From assembly GCA_032622095.1 (NCBI GenBank), contig CP136068.1, positions 147,945,365 through 148,009,364 on the forward strand: a stretch of 64,000 bases of DNA. The letters are read 5' to 3'. Position numbers and translations under genes: made by a program. The stretch is from Siphonodentalium dalli. Lineage: Eukaryota; Mollusca; Scaphopoda; Gadilida; Siphonodentaliidae. Position 1 is the first letter of the stretch. Each line of letters begins with the position of its first letter. Shown here piece by piece: positions 11,695 to 23,231 of the stretch. The notes under the pieces were generated by a model. It made no database searches. It was not told the DNA's origin and was given only the letters and a program-made list of their open reading frames with translations.

Positions 11695-11905
11695 GCAGAC
11701 ATACTTCCCTTTAATATGCCTAGCAGACATCCTTCCCTTTAATATGCCTAGCAGACATCCACCCCTTTAATATGCCTAGCAGATATCCTCCCCTTTAATA
11801 TGCCTAGCAGATATCCTCCCCTTTCTCATGCCACCCATTATTATATTTAGCCTGTTTTTGAATATACAAGCCTAGCAGATATCCTCCCATTTCACATGCC
11901 ATCCA
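11695..11905. repeat. 28-bp tandem repeat, about 6 units
   Basis: TATGCCTAGCAGACATCC then TCCCCTTTAA units; the flanking phrase TTGAATATACAAGCCTAGCAGA occurs on both sides. Confidence 0.75.
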
Positions 11906-12465
11906 TACATTTATGTACCAGCTTCATTATGTGCATACGGAAATTATTTGCATGACGGATAGGTTTTAAGCCATTATTTCTTTCCAGGGACGTGGCTAGA
12001 GGGTCTTCGTTGGGGGGCGCACACCTTGGAATATCTAACTGCACCCCTCTTGTAACAGGCTAAACTACACCCATTTGACTTGAAATTTCCGAACTGGCAG
12101 CTCACAGACTTGAATTTATGTTATTTTTAATGAACATTAGTCTTTGACGTACTACCGGGGAGGGAAGATGAGTTTAGAGTACCCACTGTGCCGACACTGG
12201 GAGGGATTGGGACCCCTCGGTCACAATAGTGATTAGCAATTTTTGACTGGCCACCGGGAGAAACCAGGACCCCTCAGCACCAGCGGGATAACATTCTGAA
12301 ATCTGAACCTGAACACTGCAAAATCCTAGCATCTATAGAGGTGTAACTCCAGGCAAATTAAGGCCACGGTTTAAAACAAATAATTAGCAGTTTGTGATTG
12401 GCCACCGAGGAGAGATCAGGACCCTTCAACCCAGTAGGAGACACTTATGAAATCTGAACATTATT

Positions 12466-12497
12466 TTTTGTGCTGCGATTTCGCAGCACAAAAAAAT
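12466..12497. other. perfect short hairpin
   Basis: TTTTTTGTGCTGCGA folds back on TCGCAGCACAAAAAA with almost no loop. No linked gene is seen, so it is recorded as a structure only. Confidence 0.5.
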
Positions 12498-13019
12498 CCG
12501 ACCTGACACCCCGCCCCCACCTAAGGTTGGAAAATTTCCTACTGATGGCCAAAGGCAAGACAATTCTGTTGGTTTAAAAACAACAAATTCCCCACTAATA
12601 ATTCGTTGTAAAATCAAACTATACGAGAACAATTTCAACCTATTTTTGGTATGAAATTAGTTAGAAATTGGTCAAACCCCCATGTTACCAGGTCCGAGTC
12701 CCTGTTTTTCTTTCACAATACACAAGTTGACAAACTGAAAAGCTTTATAATCCGTCAGTCAATCCTCCATTCTGACTTGTTACTGTCAATCATGAGGGTT
12801 ATGTGTGATTCTCGCTGACCCTGTCAGATGTGTTACCGTTTATTACATTACAAGGGGATTGCCCGTCAAAAATGACGGGTGACATACATGATATGAAGCG
12901 GGAAAATCGCGTGAAGAAATAATTAGTGCCCTTTCGAGTAACAACAACAAATTTGTTTAAATCGGTCCAAAATCTTGTGTTATGTTTCAAGTAACTTTAA
13001 ATGAAAGTGCCAATGACAC

Positions 13020-14126
13020 TGTAGCTCTACTTGGAAAGGGAATAAATTCATATGTTACAGTCAATGGAGTGATTTGGAATGTGGAAAGTTGAAAGGCCTA
13101 GTAAAATCCAATATGGCCGCTGGCAGCCATGTTGTTTTGCTGAATGACCCCAAATTACTCATTCACATCTACATGTCATTGTTAACATCCATGAAAAATT
13201 TCATGAAGAGTCGACCAAAGGTACGACCTGTAGCCCATGCCAAAGGATTTAGTCATGCAAAGAGTAAAATTCAAGATGGCTGCTGGCGGCCATGTTTTTT
13301 GGCCGAATGACTCCAAAATGACTCGTTCCCATCTACATGTGAATATTAACATCCATGACAAATTTCATGATGATCAGATGAACAGTACGACCTGTAGCCC
13401 GTGCCAATGGATTGAATTTTGAAATCCAAGATGGCTGCTGGTGGCCATATTTTTATGCCGAATGACCCCAAAATGACTCGTTCCCATCTATATGTCATTG
13501 TTAACATCCATGACAAATTTCATGAAGATCCGACAAAAGATACAACCTGTAGCCCGTGCCAAAGGATTTAGTCATGCAAAGAGTAAAATTCAAGATGGCT
13601 GCTGGCGGCCATGGTTTTTGACCGAATGACCCTAAAATGACACGTTCCCATCTACATGTCATTGTTAACATCCATTACAAATTTCATGAAGATCCGACCA
13701 AAGCTACGACCTGTAGCCCATGCCAAAGAATTTAGTCATGCAAAGAGTAAAATTCAAGATGGCTGCTGGCGGCCATGTATTTTGGCTGAACGACCCCAAA
13801 ATGACTCGTTCCCATCTACGTGTGAATATTAATATCCATGACAAATTTCATGATGATCAGATGAACAGTACGACCTGTAGCCTGTGCTAATGGATTGAAT
13901 TTTGAAATCCAAGATGGCCGACACGGCCATGTTTTTTTGCCGAATGACCCCAAAATGACTCGTTCCTATCTACATGTCAATGTCAATAGCCATGATCCGA
14001 CCAAAGGTACGACCTGTAGCCCATGCTAAAGGAAATTGTTGACGAGTACACACATGCACCAACACACGGACAACGGATAGCAAGCCATGGCAATAGCTCA
14101 AACTTTACAAAGTAAAGTTGAGCTAA
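13020..14126 (+). repeat. family P dispersed element, copy 2 (tandem inside)
   Basis: Begins GTAGCTCTACTTGG and ends AAAGTTGAGCTAAT. The inside holds at least five units marked by CAAGATGGCTGCTGGCGGCC at 13272, 13427, 13591, 13755 and 13910, so spacings alternate about 155 and 164 bp: a two-unit higher-order repeat. Confidence 0.8.
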
Positions 14127-14268
14127 TAATTATTAGTCCCCTGAGGTAAACAGCGTCTATTGCGTAACCTATATACGTGCACCATTATCCCCATATATCT
14201 TCTGAGCTGACGATAAATTTACGCTCCTTATCAGCTCCTTGTTGTGGGAAAACGGGCGGTCTTGCTGA

Positions 14269-14337
14269 TGAAGATGGATAACTCTAAAATCAAGTGGTTA
14301 TTATTACCACTTGATTTTAGAGTTATCCATCTTCATC
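14269..14337. repeat. palindrome from the inside of family C
   Basis: GATGAAGATGGATAACTC and AAAATCAAGTGGT return inverted across a TTATTA centre. The same arms are inside family C elements. Confidence 0.75.
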
Positions 14338-14361
14338 TTCACTGTTTGTTCTAGTTTGATA

Positions 14362-14760
14362 TTAAAGATGCATGATCTGAATAAGCGCCCCTCAACTACT
14401 ATTTATTTGGATTCGAAGCTCAGTTATTAGATATCGAGTTTTGAAATCTATTATTTTACAACATCGAGACTTATTACTGCCCCAGTGAAAAGCCGACAAA
14501 CCGATGGTCTTGGACCAAATTGCAGATGAAGATGGATAACTCTAAAATAAAGAGGCTTTGTGTTGATAATGCCAAATTTCGTTGAACAACATGTTGATAA
14601 ATCACACGTTTCGGGCAATTTTATACTATAGTTGACTGTGGTTAGCATTATTTTTGGGCCATTAATCGATTCTGATAGCTGAAGCGGAATTAAAAAAAAT
14701 AAAAAAATTGTTGGAATCTAATTATATAGGGACCATCGAATCGGATTGAGTACCTTTTAA
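14362..14760 (+). mobile_element. MITE family C, copy C2
   Basis: TTAAAGATGCATGATCTGAA to ATCGGATTGAGTACCTTTTAA, with the common C body between. TTAA at both ends. Confidence 0.82.
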
Positions 14761-14960
14761 GTTTTAGAATGAAGTGATTGCCATATTTCAGTTAAAGGAA
14801 TACGGTCCTGAAAAAACAATATTATTTTCTTTCAATATACCGATAATATATATATCAAATGTCCATTGGGCGCCTATAATCTAATATTCGGCCGCCAATC
14901 GTTATTTTTATAACGATTACAAAAAAAACCGAAGTTAGCCGAAGATTTTGTTGTAGACGA

Positions 14961-15027
14961 AGTCACGTGATCATCAGCCCGATCACGTGATTGTCACATG
15001 TAAACAGAAGTGATCGATCACGTGGTA
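14961..15027. promoter_or_regulatory. cluster of E-boxes (CACGTG x3)
   Basis: CACGTG at 14964, 14984 and 15019, plus CACATG at 14995. Two are in the extended form TCACGTGA. Such sites bind bHLH-zip factors (USF, MITF/TFE, MYC/MAX). The region is repeat-poor, with no recognised gene next to it. Confidence 0.4.
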
Positions 15028-15427
15028 ACTCATTGACAACGCATAGATACGCGACGGCGGTATTTTAAGTTTGCATGTAGTCGATCGCGGCCTTTGAAGA
15101 TTGCCGCGTTATCACACTGCCAATGCAAAACTTCGCCGAAAACATCGCCTTTCTCGTAATTAAATGTCTTTATCGTGTTATTATTACTATTATTATATGT
15201 ATCGCGATGTGTTGTTACTATAAATCCATGCCCGCATATTATTCAGTTTTGCGCGCATTTATCTATATAAACGCGTGCTCGTGTTTATATATATTTTTTC
15301 GTTACCGGAATAGTCCAAGTTATATTATATATGCATATCAAGATTGCATATATACGCGAAGACTTGCACAGTTATTAGGCAATTATCATCTCGTAAACAT
15401 TCCAATTTCCAGATGCCATTAGTCGTG

Positions 15428-16280
15428 TGTCAATAAAGAGCGTTTCGTTTTAATTTATCGTAACGCGGTAAAACAACACAAAATTGGTTTATTGCTGTCG
15501 GATTTAATCAATTATAATCAAGTCATTCATTACCAACATGATATGATAAGTTCATTTTTCCTTGGTTATGAATCATGTATATATTTGGGCAATATGGTGT
15601 TTATATATATTTCGGAATATTGCTTCCCCCACCCCAAAACAATCTGGCCGACTGTCACTGATGGAAATTCACTGCATCTATGCATGGTTATTGGCCTATA
15701 AAATTAGCACTCTAGCGATGCGGTCTATTGAATATCCAGGTCATAAATCGACCTCTATGTGTCAATTACGCATAACAATAGGGTTATAAAATATATAAAT
15801 GTTCGCCGTGGTTCGTTTAAACATCCAATCATATATAACACTTTTTGAAGGAGGGATAATAATCCGGTTTAATATGTAATCACATATTCAAGTGCTCTTT
15901 ATTCGCAATATATCGAAATAGTGAACGCTCTTTATTGCGTCAAGTTAAAGGGACTCGACTTAGAACAGTTGTTCTAGTGATTGTTTACTGATTACAACAA
16001 TACAGGTCAATACATGTACATGCACTTCCGATATGCATGCTTTATATATTCTTCCATCATTGTCATAGCAATTTCCGCTTTATTAAACTCTTTTTATTCG
16101 TACCATATTAGGAAAACGCTTAACATGGAACGCTCTTTATTGAGCCATGGTGAAGGAAATGGGGACTCGACTTAGAATAGTTGTCATCGTGAATTATTCA
16201 TCAACATACTCCCCACTTTAATTGCAATTGTATGTATTCGTAACCATGACTGACTCGTCAAATTAAACGCTCTTTATTTG
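15428..16280. repeat. repeat-poor region with recurring GCTCTTTATT
   Basis: AACGCTCTTTATTG-type words at 15892, 15924, 16129 and 16265, and inverted (CAATAAAGAGCGTT) at 15431. GGGACTCGACTTAGAA also recurs at 15950 and 16156, suggesting a decayed ~205-bp tandem repeat. The open frames here (e.g. 15123-15422) are AT-rich and show no family features. Confidence 0.45.
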
Positions 16281-16647
16281 GTATATGTAATCGGTTTCTG
16301 ATTTTGCGCAACGGGTTTCCCACAGAAATCCTGCCAAATGTCAGTAAACGAACATCGTTTGGAAATGAATACAGCATATGCCTAACTGAGAGTCACTAGA
16401 ATGAATGAATGATTGTAAATACGGGACACTCGGGGCATATATACGGAAAATTAAAACAACATCGCGAACACACACACGAATAAAGTTCACATGCCGGCTC
16501 GTGTTTTTATAAGCTTTATATGAAAGTGTTATCTACCCCGCTCAATCGTCCCTCTATATGTTTTTGTCAAAACAAAACGGATTTTCCATCGCCATATAGG
16601 TAGACATAATTAACTCCGACTCCGATTCCCTGTTTTTAATTAGTTTA

Positions 16648-16669
16648 CCTCGCTTGACGTCATGCGAGG
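16648..16669. promoter_or_regulatory. CRE site inside a 22-nt palindrome
   Basis: TGACGTCA at 16655-16662 flanked by CCTCGC and GCGAGG. It fits a CREB/ATF site; no adjacent gene is recognised. Confidence 0.35.
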
Positions 16670-17103
16670 TTTTGCGACGGAGATAGCCGACAAGCGGTGG
16701 TGGTATTATTTATTTATTTCTCGGCTTATTTATTACGCGATTTTTATGGGACTTGGAAAATTGTGATCACAATAGGGGTGGCTTTCCGATAGAGTTTTGT
16801 TGTTTCATGAGGATAGTAATGCTTTAAAATGGGACCAAAATAGATAATGCGTTTCATATCATAGTTGAGTGGACAAATAATTAATAAATCATAGATATTC
16901 AAAGCTCTCGTGACAATTTAAGCATATTCTGGGCATTGAATGGTCATTTGCCAGATAAAAATACTAACTACTCCAAGCTCTAAACGCATGCCATACAGAA
17001 GTCATGTCTATTGCCAATGGATTTTTTTCAAAAGACTGGTGGACATGTCTTATTCAGACAATATTTTATTAATTTGAAACTAATGTTCACATTCTGATCA
17101 GTA

Positions 17104-17548
17104 CAAGCCTTGAAATAGTGTGTCTGACATTAGCAGAATGAGGTCTTCAGATGGTGAAGTTAGTGACGCTGCACTGCACAGTGGGCTAGCATCACTAAAT
17201 TCACCCCTTTGGGACCTCATTCTGCTTAGGCCTCATCTTCTGTGAAATATCTATTGTATCGAATTAAAATTGCTTTAGTAACTATTTCCCTTCTGTTCAG
17301 TTTCTATATCCCCTAATTTGCAGAAGATAAAATGCATAATCTATGTGACCAATGGGGTCAACATCACCAACTTCAACTGGGAAACTTCAATCTGATCCTA
17401 GGTCTCCCATAGCAGTTGAGGCCTCAGCAGAATGAGGTTCCCAGAAGGTGAATTTGGTGTCACTGTCCCACTGTCCGGGATAACGACACTAAATTATCTC
17501 TCTGGGGGACCTCATTCTGCAGATGGTAGACACTCTATTTCAGTCTTG
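17104..17548. mobile_element. MITE family J, copy J2 (interrupted)
   Basis: CAAGCCTTGAAATAGTGTGT start and J palindromes at both ends, with about 200 bp of other sequence between them; ends CTATTTCAGTCTTG. A lone J palindrome follows at 17704-17803. Confidence 0.7.
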
Positions 17549-17703
17549 GATGAGCATTGGAGATCATGCCAAGTCTAATCAACGTTTTGGAAATGCATAT
17601 GATTGATGTGTATTTTAACCAAATAAACTGTACAAATTTGATTTTAGTAGCTATTAGTATGACATATACACATTGTTCAAGTCTGAGTTTAGTGTCCCTG
17701 TAA

Positions 17704-17803
17704 TTTGCAGAATGAGGTCCCCAGAGGGTGAATTTATTGATGCTATCCCACCCAACAGGCAAGCATAACCAAATTCACCCTCTTTGGACCTCATTCTGAC
17801 AGG
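17704..17803. mobile_element. family J single palindrome
   Basis: GCAGAATGAGGTCCCCAGAG to its inverse CCTCATTCTG, without the outer termini. Confidence 0.65.
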
Positions 17804-18453
17804 CCTCATCTGCTATGGGAGATATAGACTCAGATTGAACTTCCCAAATGGTGAATATTGTGATGTACACCCATTGGGAACCTTGATTATGCAATGTGTT
17901 GTCTGCCAATTTGGGGATATAGAGAAACTAAACTAAAAAAGAAATAGAATCTAGTGAAGCTAATCCGCTATGCAATTATAATTGAGAGTGTCAATTGCAT
18001 GATGTGGATAAAATGCTATAGGTACAGGTACATTTAACTAGAGGGGGAATTTACACTGGAAATAGAACAAGAGGACACGACCAACAACTACAACTGCTTT
18101 CTGTCAATAATGACATTCAGGGCCAGGAACCTATGTCACTAACATAATCTCTAAACCATTGCTTCACATAGCAGCTATCTGGAACTCATATCATGTAGAT
18201 AATCATTACAGGAGTTATGTACTTGTGAGTGAAAGGGATTATGTGCATTTTACAAACATCTATTAAAATGGTAGAGGTGAGTTTGATGTTCAAAATCAGG
18301 GTACAATCGGGATAGAGTCACTAAATTCATAATCTGGGGATCTCATTCTGCAAATGACAGACATACGAAACTCAGGGTTGATATTGTTTTTCCCTACCTG
18401 ACTGATCACTGATGGTTGCATATTACACTGTCCAGGAACTCACTTTGCTCAAT

Positions 18454-19090
18454 TTAACCCTTTCTATACAAAATGGATTCTTCCAGTCAGTTAAAATGTG
18501 TAAATTGGAATGATCTATTATTGATTTGTAGGGGTGTTAAGGCGATAAAAGCAGACGACAGATAAATAAACATGCAGAAGGAGCCCTATTTCTTGAGGGA
18601 AATGTTTAGACAATAATAACTTATAATCTGAACATTCCCTATGGGATAACTACACATCAATGATGCTTTGGTATAGAAACGGTTAAACTTATTACCAGAA
18701 CATTTCCTATGGGATAACTACTCATCAATGATGCTTTAGTATAGGAAGGGTTAGACTTATTATCTTAACATTTCCTATGGGATAACTACTCATCAATGAT
18801 GCTTCAGTATAGAAAGGGTTAAAGGTACTCAATCCGATCAGACGCTCCTAAATTACTATTTCTTTTGCTTCAAGGGTAAAAAATATTTTATTCGAGTCGA
18901 GGAACCCACCCATCAAAGCTCAGAGTGATCAGATATCGATTTTGCGGTCTTGCGGATGAAGATGGATAACTCTAAAATCAAGTGATAATAATAACCAGGA
19001 GCGTCTGATCGGATTGAGTACCTTTAAACTTATTAACATTTCCTATGGGAAAACTACTCATCAATTATGCTTTAGTATAGCAAGGGTTAA
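18454..19090 (+). mobile_element. MITE family D, copy D2, with inner repeats and a nested C element
   Basis: TTAACCCTTTCTATACAAAA start. The segment ACATTTCCTATGGGATAACT...TATAGAAAGGGTTAA is repeated several times towards the right. A family C element is nested at 18819-19027. The outer end is CAAGGGTTAA. Confidence 0.78.
18819..19027. mobile_element. MITE family C, copy C4 (short palindrome) nested in D2
   Basis: TTAAAGGTACTCAATCCGAT to ATCGGATTGAGTACCTTTAA. The host reads GGG-TTAA-[element]-TTAA-ACTTATT; the uninterrupted sister repeat at 18681 reads CGG-TTAA-ACTTATT. Confidence 0.85.
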
Positions 19091-19446
19091 AGATGCTCTG
19101 TCTCTTCCTAGACAAGTTTTATATATATTACAGGTTATAAAATAATAGATATGAATTGAACACCCCTGTCTGGAAACACTTCTATCAATTATTATTGATT
19201 TTGTTTCCAATATTCTGGTATAATACATACAATCAAGTTGGGACATTTACGGCTTGCAGGGCATAGAACGTGGGAGAACTCTATCTCTATCTGAGATCAC
19301 GTGAACCTTCATGGTGTCTGTTCTAAAAATAGTGACAAAAATGCCCCAATTGACAAAAGACAATATCGATATTATCAATAGTAATTGATAGAAGCGATTC
19401 CAGAAAGGTGTTTTCGAATAGTACTTATTATTTTATACCCGGAAAC

Positions 19447-19570
19447 TACAGTAATGCCCTAAGTAATCGACTCCTTAAACACAGCAGAATTATGGGTAAC
19501 TTTTCAGGATTTAGTCGGAAATATGGCTTCTGCTGTGTTTAAGGAGTCGATTACTTAGGGCATTACTGTA
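19447..19570. mobile_element. palindromic MITE family E, copy E1 (deleted centre)
   Basis: TACAGTAATGCCCTAAGTAA to its inverse, with the middle shortened to 124 bp. Full-length relatives are about 217 bp. Confidence 0.8.
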
Positions 19571-19914
19571 TATAAAATGTTATAGGAAGAGATAATCAAT
19601 CTTTATTGTCCCACTTCAAAGCATCAACAGACTATAAATCTCTATATTGGTCACTGGAAATAATAATAATAATATTTATAATAGCAAGATCCTCCGTGAG
19701 GGGCCATAAGCTCTTTACATATTAAAAATAAATATTATAACATGCACATAAGAAAAATAAACTATAGATTTGTGGATTTCTAAAAAAAAATAAGTTTTTG
19801 TTATTCTATTTCTTGGGGTCTGGATAATGTGGTGGGGAAAAAAACAGTTTTATTGAATATTTGAAGTCTGTGAGCAAGCAAGATTTCCACAATGACAGTT
19901 CTATATTTCCAGGC

Positions 19915-20217
19915 TTAAAGGGGGATTGTACACTAAAGTCTGTCGTTTATGGGACCATCTCCTATTATACTCAACAGAATTATGCAACAAATGAATGAAT
20001 TTGAGCCATGAATTAGCTCAAAATACACTCATGTGTTCTACGAATGATGCAAACAACATGGTATTTATAATAACAATGAGTTTATGACTCGAGGGCACAC
20101 AAGTGTATTTTACACTAATCCATGGCTCAAATACATTCATTTGTTGCATATTTTCTGTTGAGTATAAAATGAGATTGTCCCATAAATGTCGGGATTTAAT
20201 GTACAGTCCCCCTTTAA
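19915..20217. mobile_element. MITE family M (TTAA, ~50-bp TIR)
   Basis: TTAAAGGGGGATTGTACA and TGTACAGTCCCCCTTTAA termini, with the inverted match reaching about 50 bp (TTTATGGGAC, ATCTC). Also holds inverted ACAAATGAATG / CATTCATTTGT. Confidence 0.8.
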
Positions 20218-20281
20218 GGGTTAACAGTCACCAGATTGGGAAGGAGGCTTCCCCTGTGTGAAGACTCCATATGTATCGATA

Positions 20282-21567
20282 TTAAAAATGCATAATCTGA
20301 ATTAACGCTTGCAAATGACTATTTCCTTGGATTTGCAGGGGGGGTGGAAAAAATATTTCTGGGCACATATGCCGGGGTGGGTGTGTGGTCGATAGGACCA
20401 ACAAACAATTTTTTCCGCAACTCAAAAATATTTTTCCTGCAAGGCTTTTTGACTGTTTTTGCAATGAGTTTGGCTTAAAACACATCTATATGTCAATATT
20501 GACATAAATGACAAATTTCATGATGATCAGACAAACAGTATAGCCTGTAAGCCCATGCTAATGGATTGAATTTTGAAATCCAAGATGGCTGCTGGCAGCC
20601 ATGTTTTTTTTTGGACTGAATGACCCCAAAATGACATGTTCCTATTTACATGTCAATGTTAACATCCATGACTAATAGTATGCACAGAAATTCATATACA
20701 GCTGTTTACAGTGAATTTCCCCCCGCAAATCTCTGTTTTAGTGTTAAAAGGGGGGTGGGTGTCCAAAAATGATTGGAAAAAACTGCCGAAAACAGGGTGG
20801 GGCCCCGGGGTCAGGAAAAAAATTACGGATACAAGGTGAAAATTTTGTGTTTTTCAGTTTTGGGGAGCCACCACCCCGGGAGCGTAAGTTTTTTCCACCC
20901 AGGTCTGGGACACCCACCCGGGACCGTAAGTTTTTTCCACCAAGGTCTGGGACACCCACCCCCAAAATTGATGAAAATCTTGTAAATTCTACTAAATAAT
21001 GTGTTGTTAGCAGGGTAAGGGTCTCTCATTGTGTCTGCACCGGAACTGAGAGAACGTTGATTCTAACCCCCCCCCCCCCTGCCGAAAACGGAAAAAATTT
21101 GGACGCGGGGGTGGGTGGGTCCCAACAAGGGTCGAAAGCAAAAAATCAGCATATGTGCCTGCAAATTTTTTCCGACTCCCCCCTGGGCTTTGGGGGTAAA
21201 AAATATTTGATTTGAGTCAAGGAACCCACCCATCAAAGCTCAGTGATCAGATATCGATTTTTGAAATCAAAATATTTTTCACCACCGATAATATTAAGTG
21301 ACCCAGTAAACAGTGGACGAGAAGACCGTCTCAACCCAAATTGCGGATGAAGATGGATAACTCTATAAGCAAGTGTATTTTTGTGTCAGATATTTGACAA
21401 ACCGGCAAAATTTCGCTGAACAAAAGGTTGATAAATAACAGGTTTTGGGCAATTAGAATTATTTTTGGGCAATTACTCGATTCTGATAACTGAAGCAGCA
21501 TTTCAAAAAATGTTGTTGTTGGAATCTAATGATATGGGGACCATCGAATCGGATTGATTACCTTTAA
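20282..21567 (+). mobile_element. MITE family C, copy C3, split by another element
   Basis: Left end TTAAAAATGCATAATCTGAA; the body resumes at 21186 with GGCTTTGGGGGTAAAAAATA and ends GGATTGATTACCTTTAA. The 850 bp between is foreign. Confidence 0.8.
20336..21185. mobile_element. hAT-like non-autonomous insertion in C3
   Basis: Ends CAGGGGGGGTGGAAAAAATA and inverse ATTTTTTCCGACTCCCCCCTG, with GGCACATATGC also inverted inside. Flanks GGATTTG / GGCTTTG look like a 7-8 bp target duplication. The inside holds a family P piece (about 20485-20680) and two G/C-rich ~47-bp repeats (CCGTAAGTTTTTTCCACC). No transposase is seen. Confidence 0.65.
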
Positions 21568-21592
21568 AAGATATCCTGTCTTGGATAGGCAA

Positions 21593-21796
21593 CCACTGTA
21601 AATCGGCATGCATGGTGTATACACTGTAAATCGGCATGCATGGTGTATACACTGTAAATCGGCATGCATGGTGTATACACTGTAAATCGGCATGCATGGT
21701 GTATACACTGTAAATCGGCATGCATGGTGTATACACTGTAAATCGGCATGCATGGTGTATACGCTGTAAATCGGCATGCATGGTGTATACACTGTA
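21593..21796. repeat. 28-bp minisatellite, 7 copies
   Basis: Almost perfect units of CACTGTAAATCGGCATGCAT plus GGTGTATA. It follows directly on the right end of C3. Open frames crossing it in all phases are repeat artefacts. Confidence 0.95.
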
Positions 21797-22478
21797 GCCT
21801 TTCCTTCTGCAGAGCACAATTCTGAGAGAAGTTTTCTGCAAGCACTGATTTGTGAATCTGTCAATACAGCTTATTGCCATCACTCACACTGATACTCTAC
21901 ACGAGTACTGGTCACATATAATATAGACTATAATATAGTACATGTACATGCATAACTATCGATTTATGAAACCGATGGGAACTGGTTCATGGATTCATGT
22001 GGAAATAGAACATGGCTGTCTCTATACGGGATGATATTTTTCCATGACTGGTATATTCGATGATTTGAAGGTTAACATAGAAGTTTTCCAATCTAAATGG
22101 CACCCATAATCAAAGACTGCAATACATCAAAACATAAGCAATTTTTGCTGATAAAGCTGACTGGTTTACTATAAGTGTAGCCACAATCAGCCCAAAATTT
22201 ACTTTGACCAAATATTTGCCACATGAATATCATTTTTGCCCAATTGTTTTAGAAGTTGCAAATGCTATGAGATTCCGCAACATTGAGTCTTATATTTTGA
22301 CTATTTTGACAATCGCTGTTTGAATAACATTTGATATCGATAGAAAAGCAGATAATTATTAATAATTCACACCTCTATACTTTGGTTTATCATAGAAAAA
22401 AAACAACAACCGGATAATCAAAATTTAAAATGGTTTGCATGGATCATAAGAAGGGCACCCGAAACAAAGATGGTTAAC

Positions 22479-22695
22479 TACAGTAATGCCCTAATTAATC
22501 GACTCCATAACCACAGCAGAATTATGGGTAACTTTTCAGGATTTAGTCGGAAATATGGCTTGTTGCCATTCATCTGAAAGCTCTCCCCGAGAGCTTTCCG
22601 ATGAATGGCAACAAGCCATATTTCCGACTAAATGCTGAAAAGTTACCCATAATTCTGCTGTGGTTATGGAGTCGATTAATTAGGGCATTACTGTA
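22479..22695. mobile_element. palindromic MITE family E, copy E2 (near perfect)
   Basis: A 217-bp palindrome, TACAGTAATGCCCTAATTAA to its inverse, with only a few mismatches and almost no loop. The TA ends fit Tc1/mariner-type insertion. Confidence 0.9.
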
Positions 22696-23203
22696 TATAA
22701 ACACCACCACCATGCATAAACCTTCCATCGCTCAATACCAGTGCAATCGGATTAAATACATCATGAAAAAGGTATTAACTTTTCCTGAGTCAACAGTAAT
22801 TGTGAAAGGAATGGTATTGAGCATTCGATTTTTTCAACAACTTTCTTGAGAAATTGATAAGTCTCTTGCCAAAATATTTGATATATGAAAATATATTTTG
22901 CCAAATGTGAATCATTTTTGCATTTGGCAAAAGGCAGCATGAACCCTCGCCACAATCCCTAGGGAAATATAGGTACGTGTTATACAACGTAACTACAGTC
23001 ACTTCTTATGAGATGACACCTTTTTTTAAACAAGACTTAACAATAACTGGCAGTAACGTCAATCTGAGAAACTCGTGTAGCACTATCGTATAATTCAGTA
23101 TACCACAGGATGTTCTCAGAATTATTCCACTTCACTTGTCCTCCAATCCACGAATATGATGATGAGATATATTGATCAATGCGTTTGAACATTCTTGTCA
23201 TGG

Positions 23204-23231
23204 TCAGGATTTTATTGGAACAACATTGCAT
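23204..23231 (-). CDS. PSMD9: PSMD9 exon 6 (last 8 codons and stop)
   Basis: 28 nt. One base (A) completes Gly189 from exon 5, then CNVVPIKS and TGA. It is preceded by the strong acceptor TTTTTATTTTAG. The residues match the family C-terminus (human GCNIIPLQR). The exon lies 11.5 kb beyond exon 5, on the far side of the array. No AATAAA or ATTAAA is visible in the next 500 nt, so the 3' end of the transcript is unknown. Confidence 0.93.

Noticed and set aside
15123-15422. 99-codon frame as a membrane protein gene
   Set aside because: AT-rich, no family pattern, no second exon; hydrophobicity follows base composition.
20744-21029. Overlapping Pro/Gly-rich frames on both strands
   Set aside because: Products of a G/C-rich tandem repeat within the hAT-like insertion.
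21503-21883. Three overlapping His/Cys/Met-rich frames
   Set aside because: Minus-strand readings of the 28-bp minisatellite.
23037-23231. Frame starting [11 protein letters not shown]
   Set aside because: It is the shifted reading of PSMD9 exon 6 (CNVVPIKS).
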